Below, in pieces: positions 1 to 13,532 of a DNA stretch of 64,000 bases. Position 1 is the stretch's first letter; every line of letters starts with the position of its first letter. The stretch is from Massariosphaeria phaeospora (lineage: Eukaryota; Ascomycota; Dothideomycetes; Pleosporales). The stretch lies in NCBI GenBank assembly GCA_011032825.1, contig JAADJZ010000014.1, positions 620,001 to 684,000 of the forward strand, in the 5' to 3' direction. The position numbers were made by a program, and so were the translations under genes. The notes beneath the pieces are model-generated. The model was not told the origin of the DNA. It was given only the letters and a program-made list of their open reading frames with translations, and ran no database searches.

Positions 1-416
1 GCCTGACGGGCACCCCCGTGCACCTGATCCTCGACACGCTGCTCGGCACTGTTCTGTTCGTATGTCTACTACTGGCGTGGATTTTTGTGCCGAATGGCAA
101 CGGGGGGCAAATCATGTTAGGGACTTACGGTACCAATTTCATCGCGGCGAATGTGTGAGTCACGTTCCTGGCAGTTGGCTTGGGGGTTTGCGTTGGAAGC
201 TAATCCGCGTCGGGCAGTCTCATCCACAGCTACTTCGTCGCAGAACAGCTGCACGCCATGCTGCAGCCGAATGCCATGTATCCCATGTCGTGTCCGCACT
301 GCCAGTACGGACCGCTTTCGGCGACGGTGAGGTCGGGGCTCAAGAATGGATATGCGCCACTGCTTGATGTTGAGGGAGAGCCGGGTACGAGCACTGAAGA
401 GGGACAGGGCGTGTGA
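1..416 (+). CDS. 3' part of a small membrane protein gene (5' end outside the window)
   Basis: The reading frame is open from base 3 and runs into a GTGAGT donor at 155. A 63-nt intron (155-217) has a GCTAAT branch-like site and ends GGGCAG. The second exon (218-416) restores the frame and ends at TGA 414-416. The visible part holds one strong hydrophobic segment (ILDTLLGTVLFVCLLLAWIF), then a short loop, then IHSYFVAEQLHAML, then a hydrophilic tail with a CPHC pair. The C-terminal tail is acidic and probably cytosolic. The family is not recognised, and the pattern fits the last transmembrane helix plus tail of a fungal multi-pass membrane protein. The splice model rests on a phase-2 junction that turns two disjoint frames into one continuous product. 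Function is unknown. Confidence 0.6.
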
Positions 417-1991
417 AGGAGCGGTCGAAGCATGAGTGAAGTAATGCGAAGAGGGCGATCCCGGCTATCGTTTATGACGCTCCTGACTATATGCGGCGAG
501 TCGGAGGTGGACTTGCTCAGCGTGGTACTGTCACATACGCGTAACATAGGCAGACTTTTCTAGTCGGCCGTCTAATCTAACCACTCCATATGATCCGTCG
601 AATCAGCAAGTCGCGCGGCTCCCCATCCTCCGCACCGTCTCGCATCACCATTTCGCATCACCATCTCTATCATAAGTCCAAGTCCAACCATTATTCTCAC
701 AAAGCAAGCCAGATCTCCACGCCCTTTAATTTTCTCTCCAACGAAGAGATATTTCCAAAAAGTTTGGAAGTCCGCCAATTGGGATGTGTTTTTCGAGAGC
801 GAGTGAATAGGTCACATGGATGTGGGGACACTGGCTGCCTGCCTGGCCAAGCGACTTTCCGGCCCACACTCACTTCCTAAAAAGCCATGTAGCATACTTT
901 TGTCAAATGGGGTGTAATATCTGGCTTCGAAATCAATCTCAAAGTTGCTGGTTTTGATAGAGTAGATGCGGTAAAAGAACAGCCTGCGCGTTCCGTAGGG
1001 GCATCAGATTCTTGCTCCTTTACATTCCCCAATTCCCAAGCTGTTCATTCATTTCATGCATGGCTGTAATTCCTTCACTGCACTCTCAAGTTCTTTAAAA
1101 AACCAACCACCCTACGACTAAACACTGCACCACACAACACACGGCCCTAAGCCCGAACTAGCAATCAGAACGAGACACTTCGATTATCGATCCGTAAAAG
1201 GCGAGTGTAGCACCGGGACTAGAAGTCAACGCGATAGATACCCAGGACGTGCACCTGGCTTAACTTGGCCTTAGCCTCCATGCAGAGGTACTGTCGACCT
1301 ATCTACGGAGTACGGTGTGATCGCAGTCAACGTGCTGCATGGGATGGGCCATGGCATCCGGGTGCCGGTATCGGATCGAATCGAATCGGCCAGGGCCCAG
1401 AACAGTGGCATAGCGACGACCAACATGCAGCAGCTGTTTGGTTTGGTCCGACCACGCACCGCCTCCGCTACAAGTACACTACACAACACACATTCACGCG
1501 TCCCGCACATAGCACATAATCCCCAAACCAAGCCGTGCAATCAAACAAGATATATTAATGCTCAACCTCGCGCGAGCCAAGCGCCGAGCCTAATGACCTC
1601 TAAGATTTTCTGTTTTTGCAAGATGAATGCTACACGTTCTATATTCATGACCTGTGTTGTAATTCGTAACGCCGTAAAACTACCCTGGTTCCAATGCAGA
1701 CCAGATACAACGGATGGTTGGGACAGGAGCAATAGTGCCAATCATGATTCTTTCTGCCTTGGATTCCGCAAATCGTGGTTTCCCTTCGATGCCCGGGGAT
1801 GCATCGCTGAGATAGTGGTGGGCTGATGGCCCCAGTCTTCGCTCTTTTATTCGTGTAGCATAGCGCCAGCCGAGCCGAGTCGCTTCCATGCATAAGGACC
1901 TTTCGTGCCGTTGATATGTGCTCGATGCACCGTCGATGAAAACGTAGTCCAACTTATGGAGTCGTCGAGTCGTCAGGTTTCGCCGAGGATT
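417..1991. other. intergenic, no gene supported
   Basis: Open frames here are short, overlap on both strands and do not resemble known proteins. The interval should hold the 3' UTR of the preceding gene and the 3' flank of the MYND gene, which is transcribed towards it. I see no repeat, RNA gene or clear promoter. Confidence 0.6.
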
Positions 1992-2739
1992 TCAGAACTG
2001 CATTTCGTCGGAATCGGTCGAGATCGGAGCCTCGCTTGCCGAACCTGAAATCGAGCCAGCCACAACGCTTGCATCAGACACCGGGAAAGCCGAAATTTGC
2101 GAGTGGACCGGGCTGGCCGGCACCGACATGCTAGGCGGGCTCTGCGCAGGCTGCGATCCGCCTCGCGACATGCTGCAGAGTTTCTTATGCGAGTTCCAGT
2201 CGGTCCGCTGGCAGATTCGGGAGCAATAGAAAGTGGTTTTGCAGCGCGAGCAGCGGAGAAGGCTTGTTCCGGTCGATGTCGATGTGTTGCCGCAGGTTAC
2301 GCAGGCCAATGCTGGTTATGGTTAGCGAACACGGCCCGGAACCCCAGTTGTAGGAAGATCGACACGAAAGAGCCAGGCTCCCGGATGAAGGGACACGTAC
2401 CTTGTGAAACGCTGAGGATGTTGTCCGTGGATGTGGAAAGTGTGTTGGATGAAGCGACGAGATCTGTGGATTGAGGTGAGTTGGGCACAGAAAAGATATT
2501 GAAGTCATCGTGGCCGCGCGAACAGGGCAGGCCGCAGAGCGCATCAGGGACGTACCTTCAGGTGAGGATTGCATGCTATCGTGTCTCTTCTCGAGCATCG
2601 ATCCACCATCTTTCCTGTCGTAGAGTACTCCATCCATCACCTCCTTCCCGACGTCGACATCCCTCACCGACTCAACTGCGTCCTTTCTGTCGCCAAGGCT
2701 CGTAGTGAAGACATTAAGACAAACGGATCGCGGTGGCAT
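1992..2739 (-). CDS. MYND-type zinc finger protein
   Basis: Three exons (2556-2739, 2401-2463, 1992-2311) join in frame to give 188 residues. The introns (2464-2555 and 2312-2400) have GTACGT donors; the second ends in a CTAACC branch site and CAG. The third exon encodes a complete MYND finger at about residues 84-125: CVTC, then CSRC, then YCSRIC, then H-x3-C, giving the eight metal ligands in the family spacing. The rest is Ser/Pro-rich and looks disordered. MYND fingers bind proline-rich peptides in transcriptional co-regulators and SET/MYND proteins; no second domain is visible, so this would be a small adaptor. The start is the first ATG in the joined frame. Upstream ATG choice is the weakest point, since later in-frame Met codons exist. 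Confidence 0.75.
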
Positions 2740-5700
2740 TGGGATTCGCAAGTAGGCTGGTTGAAAAGACAGGAGCCGGTTCTTCTAAACAGCAAAAGCG
2801 AAGGAGAGAGAGGGTTAAGTAGTAAGGACAGGGCAACGGTTGAAGAAAAAAGGTTTGCGGCTCGGGGCCCTTGAAAAGCGGTGTGAGGTTTGACAGCTGT
2901 GGAGCTCGGACGCCCGAGCTAAACCGTAAGGCTACTAATGCTGACCTGTGCGCGATGCGCGTTGTCAGGTGTCTCAGCCTCACGTGCGATTTGACCGATA
3001 TTTGGTAGCTGAGGATGTAAAGTAGGGTGATAAGATCGCGATGGGGTAGTTGATAAAGGACCTGAGTAAAGGTTGTGTAGAACAGAACCCAGCAATCATG
3101 GGCAACGCAACCAACCGAAGGGTAGATGCAGAACTCGCGACTTTTGTTCCACCACACCTGCTGTGTAACAAGCCCGGAAACGAATAATAAAGCAGAAGAG
3201 GTCGGATATGAACATGTTGAGCTTCGCCGTGAGCTGATGGTAAGGCAAACCTGTATGCAGCCTGATGACACACGTGCAGATAGTAAGCAATATGGAAGCT
3301 GACCGGACTAACGCATATTATTCCTGATCACTGGAACGATTATTACAAGTACTTGGTCTCGTGCGCATAGTTGCGCAGCACAACCGCGAGGCCACGTAGC
3401 GTAAGCCAGAAACATAGCTAAAGACGGCTGTCGACTCGAGAGACGGATACCTCGCGGCGGTTCTTGATGCAGATTTATAAACGACCGGAATGAAGAAACG
3501 GGTATACCGATGGAGCCGGTCCTAGAGTTACAGTAAGCCCTCAGAACCAGTGAATACGTGGTATTCCAAGCACTCGGGTAACCACGCCAGAATAACACAG
3601 GTGTCATCGAGTAGGACGAGACCAGCGAAGAGGCGGAAAGTGCCATTACTCTGTAAGTATCAACAAGAGACCTAACAGCATAGACAGAGCGTTGAGGTAA
3701 GTGTGATGAATGTTAATTTCTCATCAGCGTTGAACGTCGCAGTTTTCTTGAAATACGAAGGCGGCATTGAACCCGGGCAAAGCCATGATTAATCTGAGAG
3801 GGGGAAGCGGCGAGTATAGTATACATAGTTGTTCTTACTTCTGTCGTCTTGTAGATAACACACTCGAGGAAATGACTAGGTCAGCTGAATGATGCTTGTA
3901 TTGCATGTATCCGCTTCCTGAGTATCGTCGTAGAAGCCTTGGGTCCCGATATGGAGATAGCTCAGGGTGCCATGAGGTTGAAATACTCGGAATAACCTAT
4001 CGTACCGGTTGAAAGTTAGACTTTGCGATTGAACTCAAGAATCGCAAAGCCCGTTCCCATGGCAGTTAGACCTGGGCAGTGTAACGACTGGCGACCTATC
4101 GAAACCCTGGGGACGTCGGAATCTGGAGCTACATTATTCAGGCACTTGCGCTCGGTCGTAATCAAATGCCAAGGATTGTTGCCTGCAGTGGATCCATGCT
4201 GAGTGAGCTCATCCTTTCAAGTCGCGGATTGAGGAAGCTACTGAACCTGACAGACGCTTGCGTATGGCTCAACTGGTAAGCACCCCGTTCTCTTCTTTGA
4301 CTGGCCTGATATGGTTGGGCAATGGCATGGCTTAGATCGCGGCAGATCTCCCAGGCATCAACGGACCATATGGACGGGAAACGTAAGCGTGAGGCTCCGC
4401 GTGCCATAGCGTGATAACCGCAACTTTCTTTGAGCGGAAGAAGTGTGCCACAAGGCACCTGAAACATATTGTTGTAGCCATGGCAGCGGCATTTCTCCGC
4501 ATGCCTCACTTGATTAGCAATGCCTATCATCGCCTCGCCGAAGCCTGGATAAGGGATTGATACCGTGTTACGCTATTCCGTCGTGCTAAGTAGACAGATT
4601 GTTGATCCGACTCTGCCTACGCCATCGTATACGCCGGGACACTGCATCGGACGCCCCCTAATGAACCGGTGATGTGGCCAGAGAAGGCAGATGACGAAGC
4701 AGTTGCCGGCCTAAGAGTGCCCAAGGCTTGTGACAGTGGCACACCATGATGAAGTCTGTTGGTGAATGACGAAAAGGTTGCCTCGGAAAGCCGATATCCG
4801 TGCGTAGTAGCCGTCTAAGCGGCTGGTGACGTTGGCGGAGCCTCACGGAAGAGAACGTCTGTGGCCAAGACCAACGACTAGAGTTAGCTGGGCAGCTGTA
4901 CTTTAGCATCCAGACCGGCGGAAAAGCGGGCGGTTAGTCGAGGTAGAGTAAACGAGCGGGCCGGTGCACTAGCTAAGAGTGTCGGAGTCATAATACAATA
5001 GTAGCAATTGCACACGGCTTCTTGAAGTGACTCACCGGTGTCCAGATTCAGTCAACGGTAAGAAGAAGGCGGACTTGGATGAGGATGCGCGGGTTTGTAC
5101 ATTTGCTTCTCTTCCGAGATGTGTACTTGGAAGCACATAGCCAAGGTTCGCCTTTTGATGACTGTCTCCGGCCGCAGCTTCAAGCCAAGTGCCGCGTTCA
5201 GCTGGGCAGGGTACGCAAACCACTGCCGTGCCGGACAGTTGGGATTGTAAAAGAAGCATGGTATGGGGCCGAACAGGCTGCCGGGCGATTGGCGAATTGC
5301 AGGCTCTTATTTTCCGGTCAGACAGAAGAGGCCGGCCATATTGGATGGGCAAGCGATCGCAGGCGGACTGTATGCAAGTCATTGCAAGCCAGCGGGGTCT
5401 GCTGCCGCAAGACTGACTGGCCGAGTGCCGCGCGCCCTCTGTCCTCGACCTGCGACCCGCGCCGCCCTCAGGTTCCGCGCGGCGACTGTGGTCTGTAGAA
5501 GGGCGGTTTCGGGCATGGCACTGCCACTGCCTTAGGAGCTGGTGCGGTGTCCTCACGGGTGCAGCCGCTGGCCAGAAGTCAGACGGCCGACCAGGGCGAG
5601 TGGTTCGTGTCGACCCAACTGCACTGGAGACAAGCGGGTGCGCGTGAACGGTGCTGGTCGACAGCCACAGCGGGCTACTGCTAGAACGAACGCATGCCCC

Positions 5701-6664
5701 AGTGGGTTGTGGCTATGCGCAGTTGTGTGTTGCGGTGAAGGGTGTTGAGAGCGACGAGCGCACGCCGGCAGCTGCTGCGCCATTGCGCAACCGGAGTGCA
5801 AAACGCGAGCGCTAAGCTGCATCGGGCGTGGCTGGTGAATTGCACTTTCCGCGCGAAGCCAAATGCCAAATGCCAAAGCCCCCACGCCCCCAACGCCCAT
5901 CGGAGGCGGAGCCAGCCCTCACAGTCACATCACGAACGAACACCGCTGGCCGCTCCAGCTGCATCCATGATCCATCGCGACCGTGTCCTGTTTCGCGACG
6001 GGCCACGCTGCCCTCCGCAGAGGAGAGGTGTTCGCCCGCCGTTCACCAGCGACCGGGCGCCGATCCTCGCGGCTGCTGGCACGCTCCTCGACTCCTCTGC
6101 GTTCCGGATAGCCAGGCGCAGGCTGCCCCTCACCAATGGCCATGCCCCCGCGGCAGCGCGCGACGGCCGTCTCTGACTGCAACTGTGCGGCATCATGCCA
6201 CACACGCGCCTAGCGCCCCGAGCTATCGTCGTCATGGGGGAGTTTGGGTGTGGGAGCTTGGGTGTGGGTTTGACCGCCCTCGCAAAAGCGGCCGCACGCC
6301 CTGCCTGCTGCACACAAGGGCGCGGCCCATGCCATGGCGCTGCTCCCTGCATCAGCCAAGGCCGCAGCCAGGCATCCACCTGCACGCCCCAGAGTGCAAA
6401 TCTTGCGAAACATATAATCCTACCTTTCCGCTGCCACCTTGCTGTTTGCCAGACTGACCACCCTGCTCGGAACTGTTTAAAGCCCCCGGATCCCCAGCTC
6501 GTTGGACTCTCATCACCACATCCAGAGTCTACACCAACACCACACCTCCAGTCCTTTCTTAGGAAAGTGACTACTACGACACCACCCTGTCTACCCTTGG
6601 CAACACCGTCACCACGGCTTCCCGACCACGCTCCATTCTGAAGAACTCCCCTACCACCACCAAG
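2740..6664. other. long intergenic stretch, no gene supported
   Basis: About 3.9 kb with no reading frame I can support. Frames at 4162-4530, 5032-5900 and 5742-6700 overlap each other on opposite strands, lack splice context and have low-complexity composition. Base composition rises to GC-rich from about 5.0 kb. The last 250 bases are CT/CA-rich (many CCACC runs) and look like the 5' UTR and core promoter of the gene starting at 6665. Confidence 0.55.
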
Positions 6665-7402
6665 ATGCCTTCCATGTCCCGCCACACCATGCCTACCGCC
6701 ATCCACTCGATATCCTCCAAGTCCTCATCTTCGTCCTCGAAGAAGGACCGAGTGGTGGGCTTCCTGAGAGACCCCGTGAGCGCTGTCTCGCGCCCAGTAA
6801 ACAGGGCCGAGAGCTGGGTCACCCACGACTTTGAGATGCACGCGCGGAACTGTGTCTACTGCCACGATCCCTACGAAGTCCACCGCGCCCGCGAACAACT
6901 ATGTGATGTTGGCCACCGTCTGGCTCAAGACGTTGCTCGATACATCTACAACCGACCCGACGGCGAAACCTACAGCACCATGGAGGAGGACTACAAGCTC
7001 GTCCGCGTCGAAGTCCCCGCCGGCTACGAAGAAGTCCGGGGTCTCCTGAAAGCCATCGAGCGCAGCATCCGCTACCGATCACGCACACCATTCGTTTCCA
7101 TGGACCGCACCTACCACGTCGCTGCCCGCGTGCCCGCAGTCCAGCGCAAGCCCTCAGTCAAAGTCGAGCAGTCGGCCAAGTCCAAGCCCAAGCCGCGACC
7201 GCGGTGTGGAGAGATCGTCGACTGGGCCGCATCACCACAGGAGGTTGTGACCGAAGTCAACAGCTCCGTCAACAAGCGCGGCTCTCTGTACGAGCAAGAC
7301 CAAGCCACCCAGCGCCGCAACGCAAAGAACTACCGCGTCGAAGTCCGCGAACCGTCCCGGCGCGACCTCCAAGAGCACCGCCTCTCCGGCTACTACAGGT
7401 GA
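6665..7402 (+). CDS. conserved-looking fungal protein of unknown function, possible metal site
   Basis: An intronless frame of 245 residues starts at an ATG after a typical CT-rich fungal leader. Third codon positions are strongly C/G-biased, unlike shadow frames nearby. The N-terminus is a Ser-rich tract (residues about 15-27). The centre has a compact Cys/His cluster, NCVYCHDPYEVH followed by LCDVGH, that could bind zinc. A predicted helical segment follows (residues about 75-150). The C-terminal third is basic and polar (Lys/Pro-rich around 165-180). There is no signal peptide or membrane segment, so it is probably cytosolic or nuclear. I do not recognise the family. Coding status is well supported by codon use; function is not. 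Confidence 0.75.
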   Translation: MPSMSRHTMPTAIHSISSKSSSSSSKKDRVVGFLRDPVSAVSRPVNRAESWVTHDFEMHARNCVYCHDPYEVHRAREQLCDVGHRLAQDVARYIYNRPDGETYSTMEEDYKLVRVEVPAGYEEVRGLLKAIERSIRYRSRTPFVSMDRTYHVAARVPAVQRKPSVKVEQSAKSKPKPRPRCGEIVDWAASPQEVVTEVNSSVNKRGSLYEQDQATQRRNAKNYRVEVREPSRRDLQEHRLSGYYR

Positions 7403-10400
7403 ACGCTCGACACCTGACCCAGTCAGTTTACGGATCTCCACCACAACAAACACTACCTACATACGACACATCCACACGAGACGTCTCCACAACGCCCCTC
7501 CCCCAACCCACGCTTCGCGGCCGTTTCATCACACGCCCCGCGCCCCATCTATCGTCGCTGTATCGCTCCAGCATGAACAAGTCTGATCTTGGTCCTTGTT
7601 TTGCTCTGCTTGCCGGAATAAGCTTTGCGTTTTGCTGTTTGAAACATACTGGTTAGACCGAGGGAATGGAATGGAAAGGATAGCGGGAAAGAGTACCTCC
7701 ACCTAAGCGGTGTTGAGGCGCGAGGAGGAGGAACATGGCATCTTGGAATGATGGATATGATGCCGAGCGCTGACGACATGACGTCGCGGGCTGGCCATAT
7801 GATATGTACTTGATAGATAGCCCAGCTTAACTTGAACGAATGAAGATCTTCAAGAACACTACATATTTTTACTTCTGCCTCGCTCGCTCGCTCTGTGACA
7901 ATATCGGCCGCACAGCTCAGCTCAACTCAGCTCTGCTCGTTTGCGCATTCCAAACACCTCCGACCTCGACCGATCCAAAGACTCACACATCGTCCACACC
8001 CGCTCCCCGACCCGCTCCCGTATGACTCCGACTTCCCCCAATCCTACGTCGCCCTTCCCTGCATCCGATCATGAGTGCACGGTAGTTCACCTGCAGCCCG
8101 CAAGCCGGCGCGCGACTGCCTGTTGCAGCACACCACTACGGGCCTAGCGGGTGATCGGGGCTAGGCAGATGGCGCGCTAGAGGGGGCATGCAGGCACCCA
8201 GGCACACTATCTGGCTGGAACTGGACAGACGGTGTGTGGTTGTAGGCAGAAGTGTGGGTTGTGGGTTAGGAGGGGAAGGCGAGTAGGTAGTAGACAAGGA
8301 CAGAGATGCGCAGGAGGAATGGAAGGCGTGGTTACTTGTGCGCAGAGATACCAAGGTAGGTAGTCAAGGAGAGAGTGAAGTTGTACAGGCTATCGCTATC
8401 AAACATCTGATAACTGCGCAAATGCTGCCGACCGACCGAGCCACCCATCGCAGCCACGCCTTCAACATCTATGTATCATCTATCCATCAGCACCTCACCC
8501 TCAAGCCCGCTCTAGACATCAAGGCAACGAAAAAGGTGTGGGCAGTGCACAAGCGAGGGGCTTAGCGGGGTTAGGCGTCCAACCCACACCGTCCCAGACA
8601 GGCAAGATGCGAGACGGAACCGGCTTATCGATAGAGGCGAGAATGGCAGAAGGGTGTTCTGCATGTCTGAGATTTGTCGGTGGGGAGTCATCGTAGGATT
8701 TTCGGAAGGGCTTGTGGGTGGGTGTGTTAGAGGGTGTTTAGGTGTGTGTAGGGTGTGCTGATAGGAGGCAGTGCGGGGTAGGTAACGTATGCCTGAGTGA
8801 GTGACTGTACTGGAGTCTGGACTGTGCCTGTTATGTGTGACTCTTAGAAGGATGGATTGTGCAGTTTTACGTTGAGATAGTGGAGGAGCGATAGAGTACA
8901 GGTGTTGTGTTGAGAGTGCACTTTCTGCTGAAGCGCATGGAAGTTGGTCGGGGAATGCTGGCCTTGGATTTCAGGATTCCATGTATCAGGATGGCAACGC
9001 CGCTTCCTAGATAGATCCTGATCTGGCGGATGCGATGCGATGCGATGTGTACACATTTTGCTTCCACGTAGTCGACTTCGGTTTCGAAATGCAGTCCTGA
9101 ACGGCGTGGTGATGCTGAGGAATTCGAGGACGGACTCTGCCGCTCTGTCCTGCTTCGTAGTTATTAGAACAGGGCGAAGCGTGTTGGAAGACACGGTTTG
9201 GGATCTAGAGGGGCCAGGTATTTCCTAGAGCATCAGGCGCGAAGTCACGTCAACACACCGTCAAGTTTACAAGACAGGCCATCGTAGACACAGAACGACA
9301 ATCTTATCCAGGTTCCGCACTCGAGGCCTCGTGACGCCCAGACGGAGCCGCGTGAGTATGGATATGTTGGCGTCGATCAGAAGTGTTTCTTCAGTTCGAA
9401 GCAAACACCACATGACCTGCGCAGCCGGTTTGTACCACGCAGATCGACACCGGGGTACCTGTTGACGATTCGGAGTACTCCCGGTGAAGGGATCTCGGGA
9501 GTGAGGCGAGGTAATCGGTGTCGAGATGGGGATATTCCGGCGAAGATCGGTGGCGAGAGTCGTGAGCTGGCAGCTTCGGCTCTTGGTGTCGAAATTTGAG
9601 AACACCGGTGACTCGAAACAAGGTTGAGGGTACATACATACCTCGTGTGAGATGACGACTTCGAGCTCCAAGCCTGGTGAATCTTTCTGATTTGTCCGGT
9701 GTTCTTTAGCAGGCTCAACACCAGGCCGGACGGCGCCGCAAACAGTAGCAGCACTCGGGCAGAACCGGACCAATGTGCCTGAGCTAATGCATCACCTATG
9801 TGCGATTCGTTCTTAGCTGTGTCTTTACTGCAGCAGTTAGATTGGACGTCCGGTCCACGACATGCAAACGTGTATACCGTCCTCTGGCTTCACTGCCCCT
9901 CAACACCAACCCGCATCGCGCCAGCTTGCTTTTGGCGACGCGTGGTTCACCGCGTTTCGTCCTCCAAACGCGCAGAAAAGGCACATAGCCGCAGATCGGT
10001 TGACAGCTGTCAATTGTTAAATGACGTGCAGCACGGTGTCCTCGATTTTCCCGGGTCGTCCCTGGAACTGCACGCCGACTGGGTCGTGGATATCGAAATA
10101 CGCAATCGAGCACCCCGCTCTTGTCCGGCATTACGCGGTCAATGGACAGATTGCGTCCACTCAAGTGCGGGGAATTGTCCTTGTCGCGTACTTCCGCTGA
10201 CCGACTTCTCGACACCGGTTGTTCGCTAGATGCTGCATTGCATTGCAGGTGGGGGCATCGAAAGCCTCACCGGTCTATCATGTTGAGGAAGCGGGGGGCG
10301 CCGAAGGATCGCCGCGCGCTTCCAGTTTTTGAGCACTTGCTCGACATCATTTTACATCAGAATGTTAATGTACTTAAAACGCACTGTGATCAGCAATGTG

Positions 10401-13212
10401 TCCGGCGTTATGGAATGAGGCCAACGTGTCTGTCGGGGGTTTATGGCCCCTCAACAAGCTGAAGAGCCGATCCTGGGCAATTGAGCGTATATGGGAGCAA
10501 GAAGTGTCCTAAGAGTGCAGGGCAGTGCTGGTTTCGAAAACCGGCAGAAAGAGTCGATCGGATTGGGCCGATTGTAAGTTTGAGAGTTCGATGTTGCTAG
10601 AGTGGGGAGGTGCGAGGCTGTGAACGCTTAAGCCACATTTGCACGTGAATTACCATTATTGAAAAGCACCCACGGCTAAGTGTGTGCGGTCGTAATTTTG
10701 TATTGCTGATATCGTCTTTGCCCGTTGTCATCTCAGCCGCTCACCCATCATTTCGGCAGCGCCGAAGGAAAGCGTTGGCGACATCGAGTCTGTACGGACG
10801 TGGGGGCCGTAGAAAACTATAGCCCTACCCATATTTAGCCCCTGGTGGTTCGTGTTAGCTTGAATGTCTGCGCCTCTCCATGCGGTTTTCGACTGTCAAC
10901 AAGCGTATCCAACATTTATTTTATTAATCAGTACTCCGTACTCGTTCTCTTCTTTTCTGCCAGACATCTCTACTATCGCCAATGCTTTCCGTTCTCTGAC
11001 TGGTGCTTCGATGTGGACAGGAATGCCTATTTTCGTCTTTGAAGGGGGCCAAGGACGAAGTGTGAAGGATTATAGGTCGACTAAACTTGCTCGGATAAGC
11101 GGCAATGGCTCGGGGTGAGGCGCAGTTCTGTGCCATGTCCGAGAACTACAGGTAGCTCCCGCGGGCAGCAGCCGAGTACGAGGAAGTTATCCTATGTAGT
11201 TCAATGTATTCGCCTTTCTATCTCAACCAAGTTTGAGAATTATCACATTGTGTGTGCGGAATCTCCATGGGTGGGTCCATCTCTGTATGGCTCCCACCCC
11301 CTGAGCTGAACATTAATAGACATACACTAGCTCGTTACGGAATACTTCGTATCACTGACAGCTTGAAGAACAATGTTCTAGCAGCCACGGCTGGACGCCA
11401 AACTGGCAGAATCTCTGCTAAAGCAGCGACTGCCTCAAGCTGTGCCCTTGCACCTGGAAGAACGAAGCGAAATAACTCAGCCGCAGCCATCAGCGCTGGC
11501 GCGACCGTCTTCGGGCTACTCTAGCCAAGCAGAGCCTCCCGGATTCTCAGATTGAAACTGGAGCCGCCCACGTGAGGGAAGCAAGAAGTGGGCCGGTACA
11601 GCTCCAAGAACACTTCTACAGTATCCATAGGCCCGGGATTCCTGATGGAGACAGTTCGAAAACAGTTTCATTGAAGAGAGCGCTTGTTGGTTGCTTCGAT
11701 TCTTCTAACTCTTTCTTTTTCCTTGGATGACGGGGTATGGACTGAGGCGCTTGGATGCGGCGCAGCATGAAGACTGCAGTCTTTCTCATGCAGGCATGTT
11801 GTACCGATATGCTACGCAATTGAGAGTGGGGCGTAATGTTTGGAGGCGATAAGACATGTTGTCGGTAGTCGTTATATCGGCGGTATGACTGGCAATGTGA
11901 ACAGGCCATTGCAAAGGTTGTTCGCGTGGTCATGTCATCAGACGGCTTCTGTGTAGGTGATGGCCAGCGTGCTATGAAGCTAATTGAGACAAAGATTAGA
12001 GAAGATGAAAGTTCTCGCGAGCCCATGGACGAGCCTCATTTGATTGATTAGAGAAGACCAAATACGCGTTGCGCGTTTACAGGAACTATACTCGGGATTT
12101 AGCGGGTCTTTGGTTATCTCAATGATTGTAATGGCCGAAGGCCTACGTGAAGCAGAGAAGCAGACGGGCGATGCTCGTACATGATGAGCGCCCACAACGA
12201 CTAGGATACCATCCAAATTTGAGTTGAGACTGGAGATGCTGTACACATGGTACGGCGCAGATAGCCATTGAGGCTGTTGGTTGAACGGGAGAGAAGGTTG
12301 AGGTGTTGAAAGAGAAAGAGTGGACTCCCTCTCATCCAATTGGCTAACCTTTCGCGATCCGAAGAAACGCCGGCCGGCCATGGCCGTTGCATCTCGAAAC
12401 CCTCACGAATCCGTCGACAGCTCCATCGACCGCGGTACGGACCCATCTCGACGTCACAATGGCGAAGAAACGTACGCAATTCCCTAAGAATATATATTCG
12501 CCTCATTCCTTAGCTTGTCTCGCACCGCATCCGCCGACCAGACCTCCATCGCGCGACCAGAATCTCTCAACGCACCCGCTGACCACACCTCGCAGCGAAA
12601 TCCCGCACCCTGATGGTGCGTCTCATCTCAATGGCCATGACCGGCTACTTCCGAACCGTAATGCGCCCGCGCGCGCACCGGCCGCTGAGCATGCTGAAAT
12701 ACGATCCCATCGGTACGCACACCCCGAACTCTCTACGCGGTCGTAGTCCCAATTCCGGCCACGACTAGGTCATACAGCGTGGAGGATCAACTGAAAAGTG
12801 CACGGATCTGGATGTGGAGAGCTGACGAGCTGGCAGTGCGGAAACAAGTCCTCTTTCTCGAACAGAAGCGCGGCAAGAAATAGTGCACCGGAACAGCGAA
12901 AGGACCTCACGACCAACAAATACCCTCGCAGCTGATGAGACACGCGTGGTCGGAATGGTGCTCGACGTACTACAGCTATGTGGCCGATACATACGAGGTC
13001 GATTCGAACAACAACGAAGGAAGCCCAGAAGCCGCGACATGGATAAGATGGAGGTCTGGACACATCCGAAACATGTACTATACCTACAGCATGGTTCGGC
13101 GTTATGAACGGTGGTTTGAATATCATTCAAGGATGAGATATTCCATCTCTCTCAGGATATCTCTGTGCCGTCTTTGATCTCATTTCCCCTTAAGGCCGCG
13201 TCAATCTTGAGT
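7403..13212. other. gene-poor stretch, no gene supported
   Basis: The first 300 bases are probably the 3' UTR of the preceding gene. Beyond that, open frames are short and often start at TTG or GTG. The best ATG frame is 11980-12381 on the minus strand (133 residues), with no recognisable domain. A frame at 9391-9639 on the minus strand lies just after a GTATGT donor-like site and might be a fragment of an old gene. Neither is strong enough to call. Confidence 0.5.
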
Positions 13213-13400
13213 GCGGTTCCGTCCCCGTCCCCAGCGCCCTGGCAGCATTCATTGCCGATAAAGAAGACTTCAGGCGATCCTGTTGACATCCTAGAAGTTT
13301 TTAGCAACTAGCAGATACTCTATCTCTATCTTCACAAAGCTCTGTTGTGTCTAGTATACTATGTAGGGGTTATATAGAGTAGAGTATTTCTAACCATACG
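13213..13400 (+). repeat. diverged dispersed repeat, left copy
   Basis: This block matches 17755-17935 in the same orientation. Shared runs include CCCTGGCAG, a TTCATTRCCGAT run, AGAAGACTTC, GCGATCCT, and a final block with CTATCTTTACAAAGC-like and TCTAGTATACTA sequence. Small indels and many transitions separate the copies. The two copies bracket the P450 gene. No coding capacity is visible, so this looks like a relic of a mobile or duplicated element. Confidence 0.6.
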
Positions 13401-13532
13401 GCTTGCTAAATGTTAAGTCAACCTTCATAACTCTAACTAATATTGCCTAACTAGACACATAGATTAGGATGTCCACTTGGTGTTCAGGTGCAATCGTAAG
13501 TCCAAGCCCCCGATCTAATTTCCAACAATCCT

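Noticed and set aside
5930..6706. 258-residue minus-strand frame
   Set aside because: Antisense to the CT-rich leader and start of the gene at 6665; Gly/Arg-rich composition is a by-product.
11980..12381. 133-residue ATG frame on the minus strand
   Set aside because: No domain, mixed codon use, no splice support; kept only as a remark in the region note.
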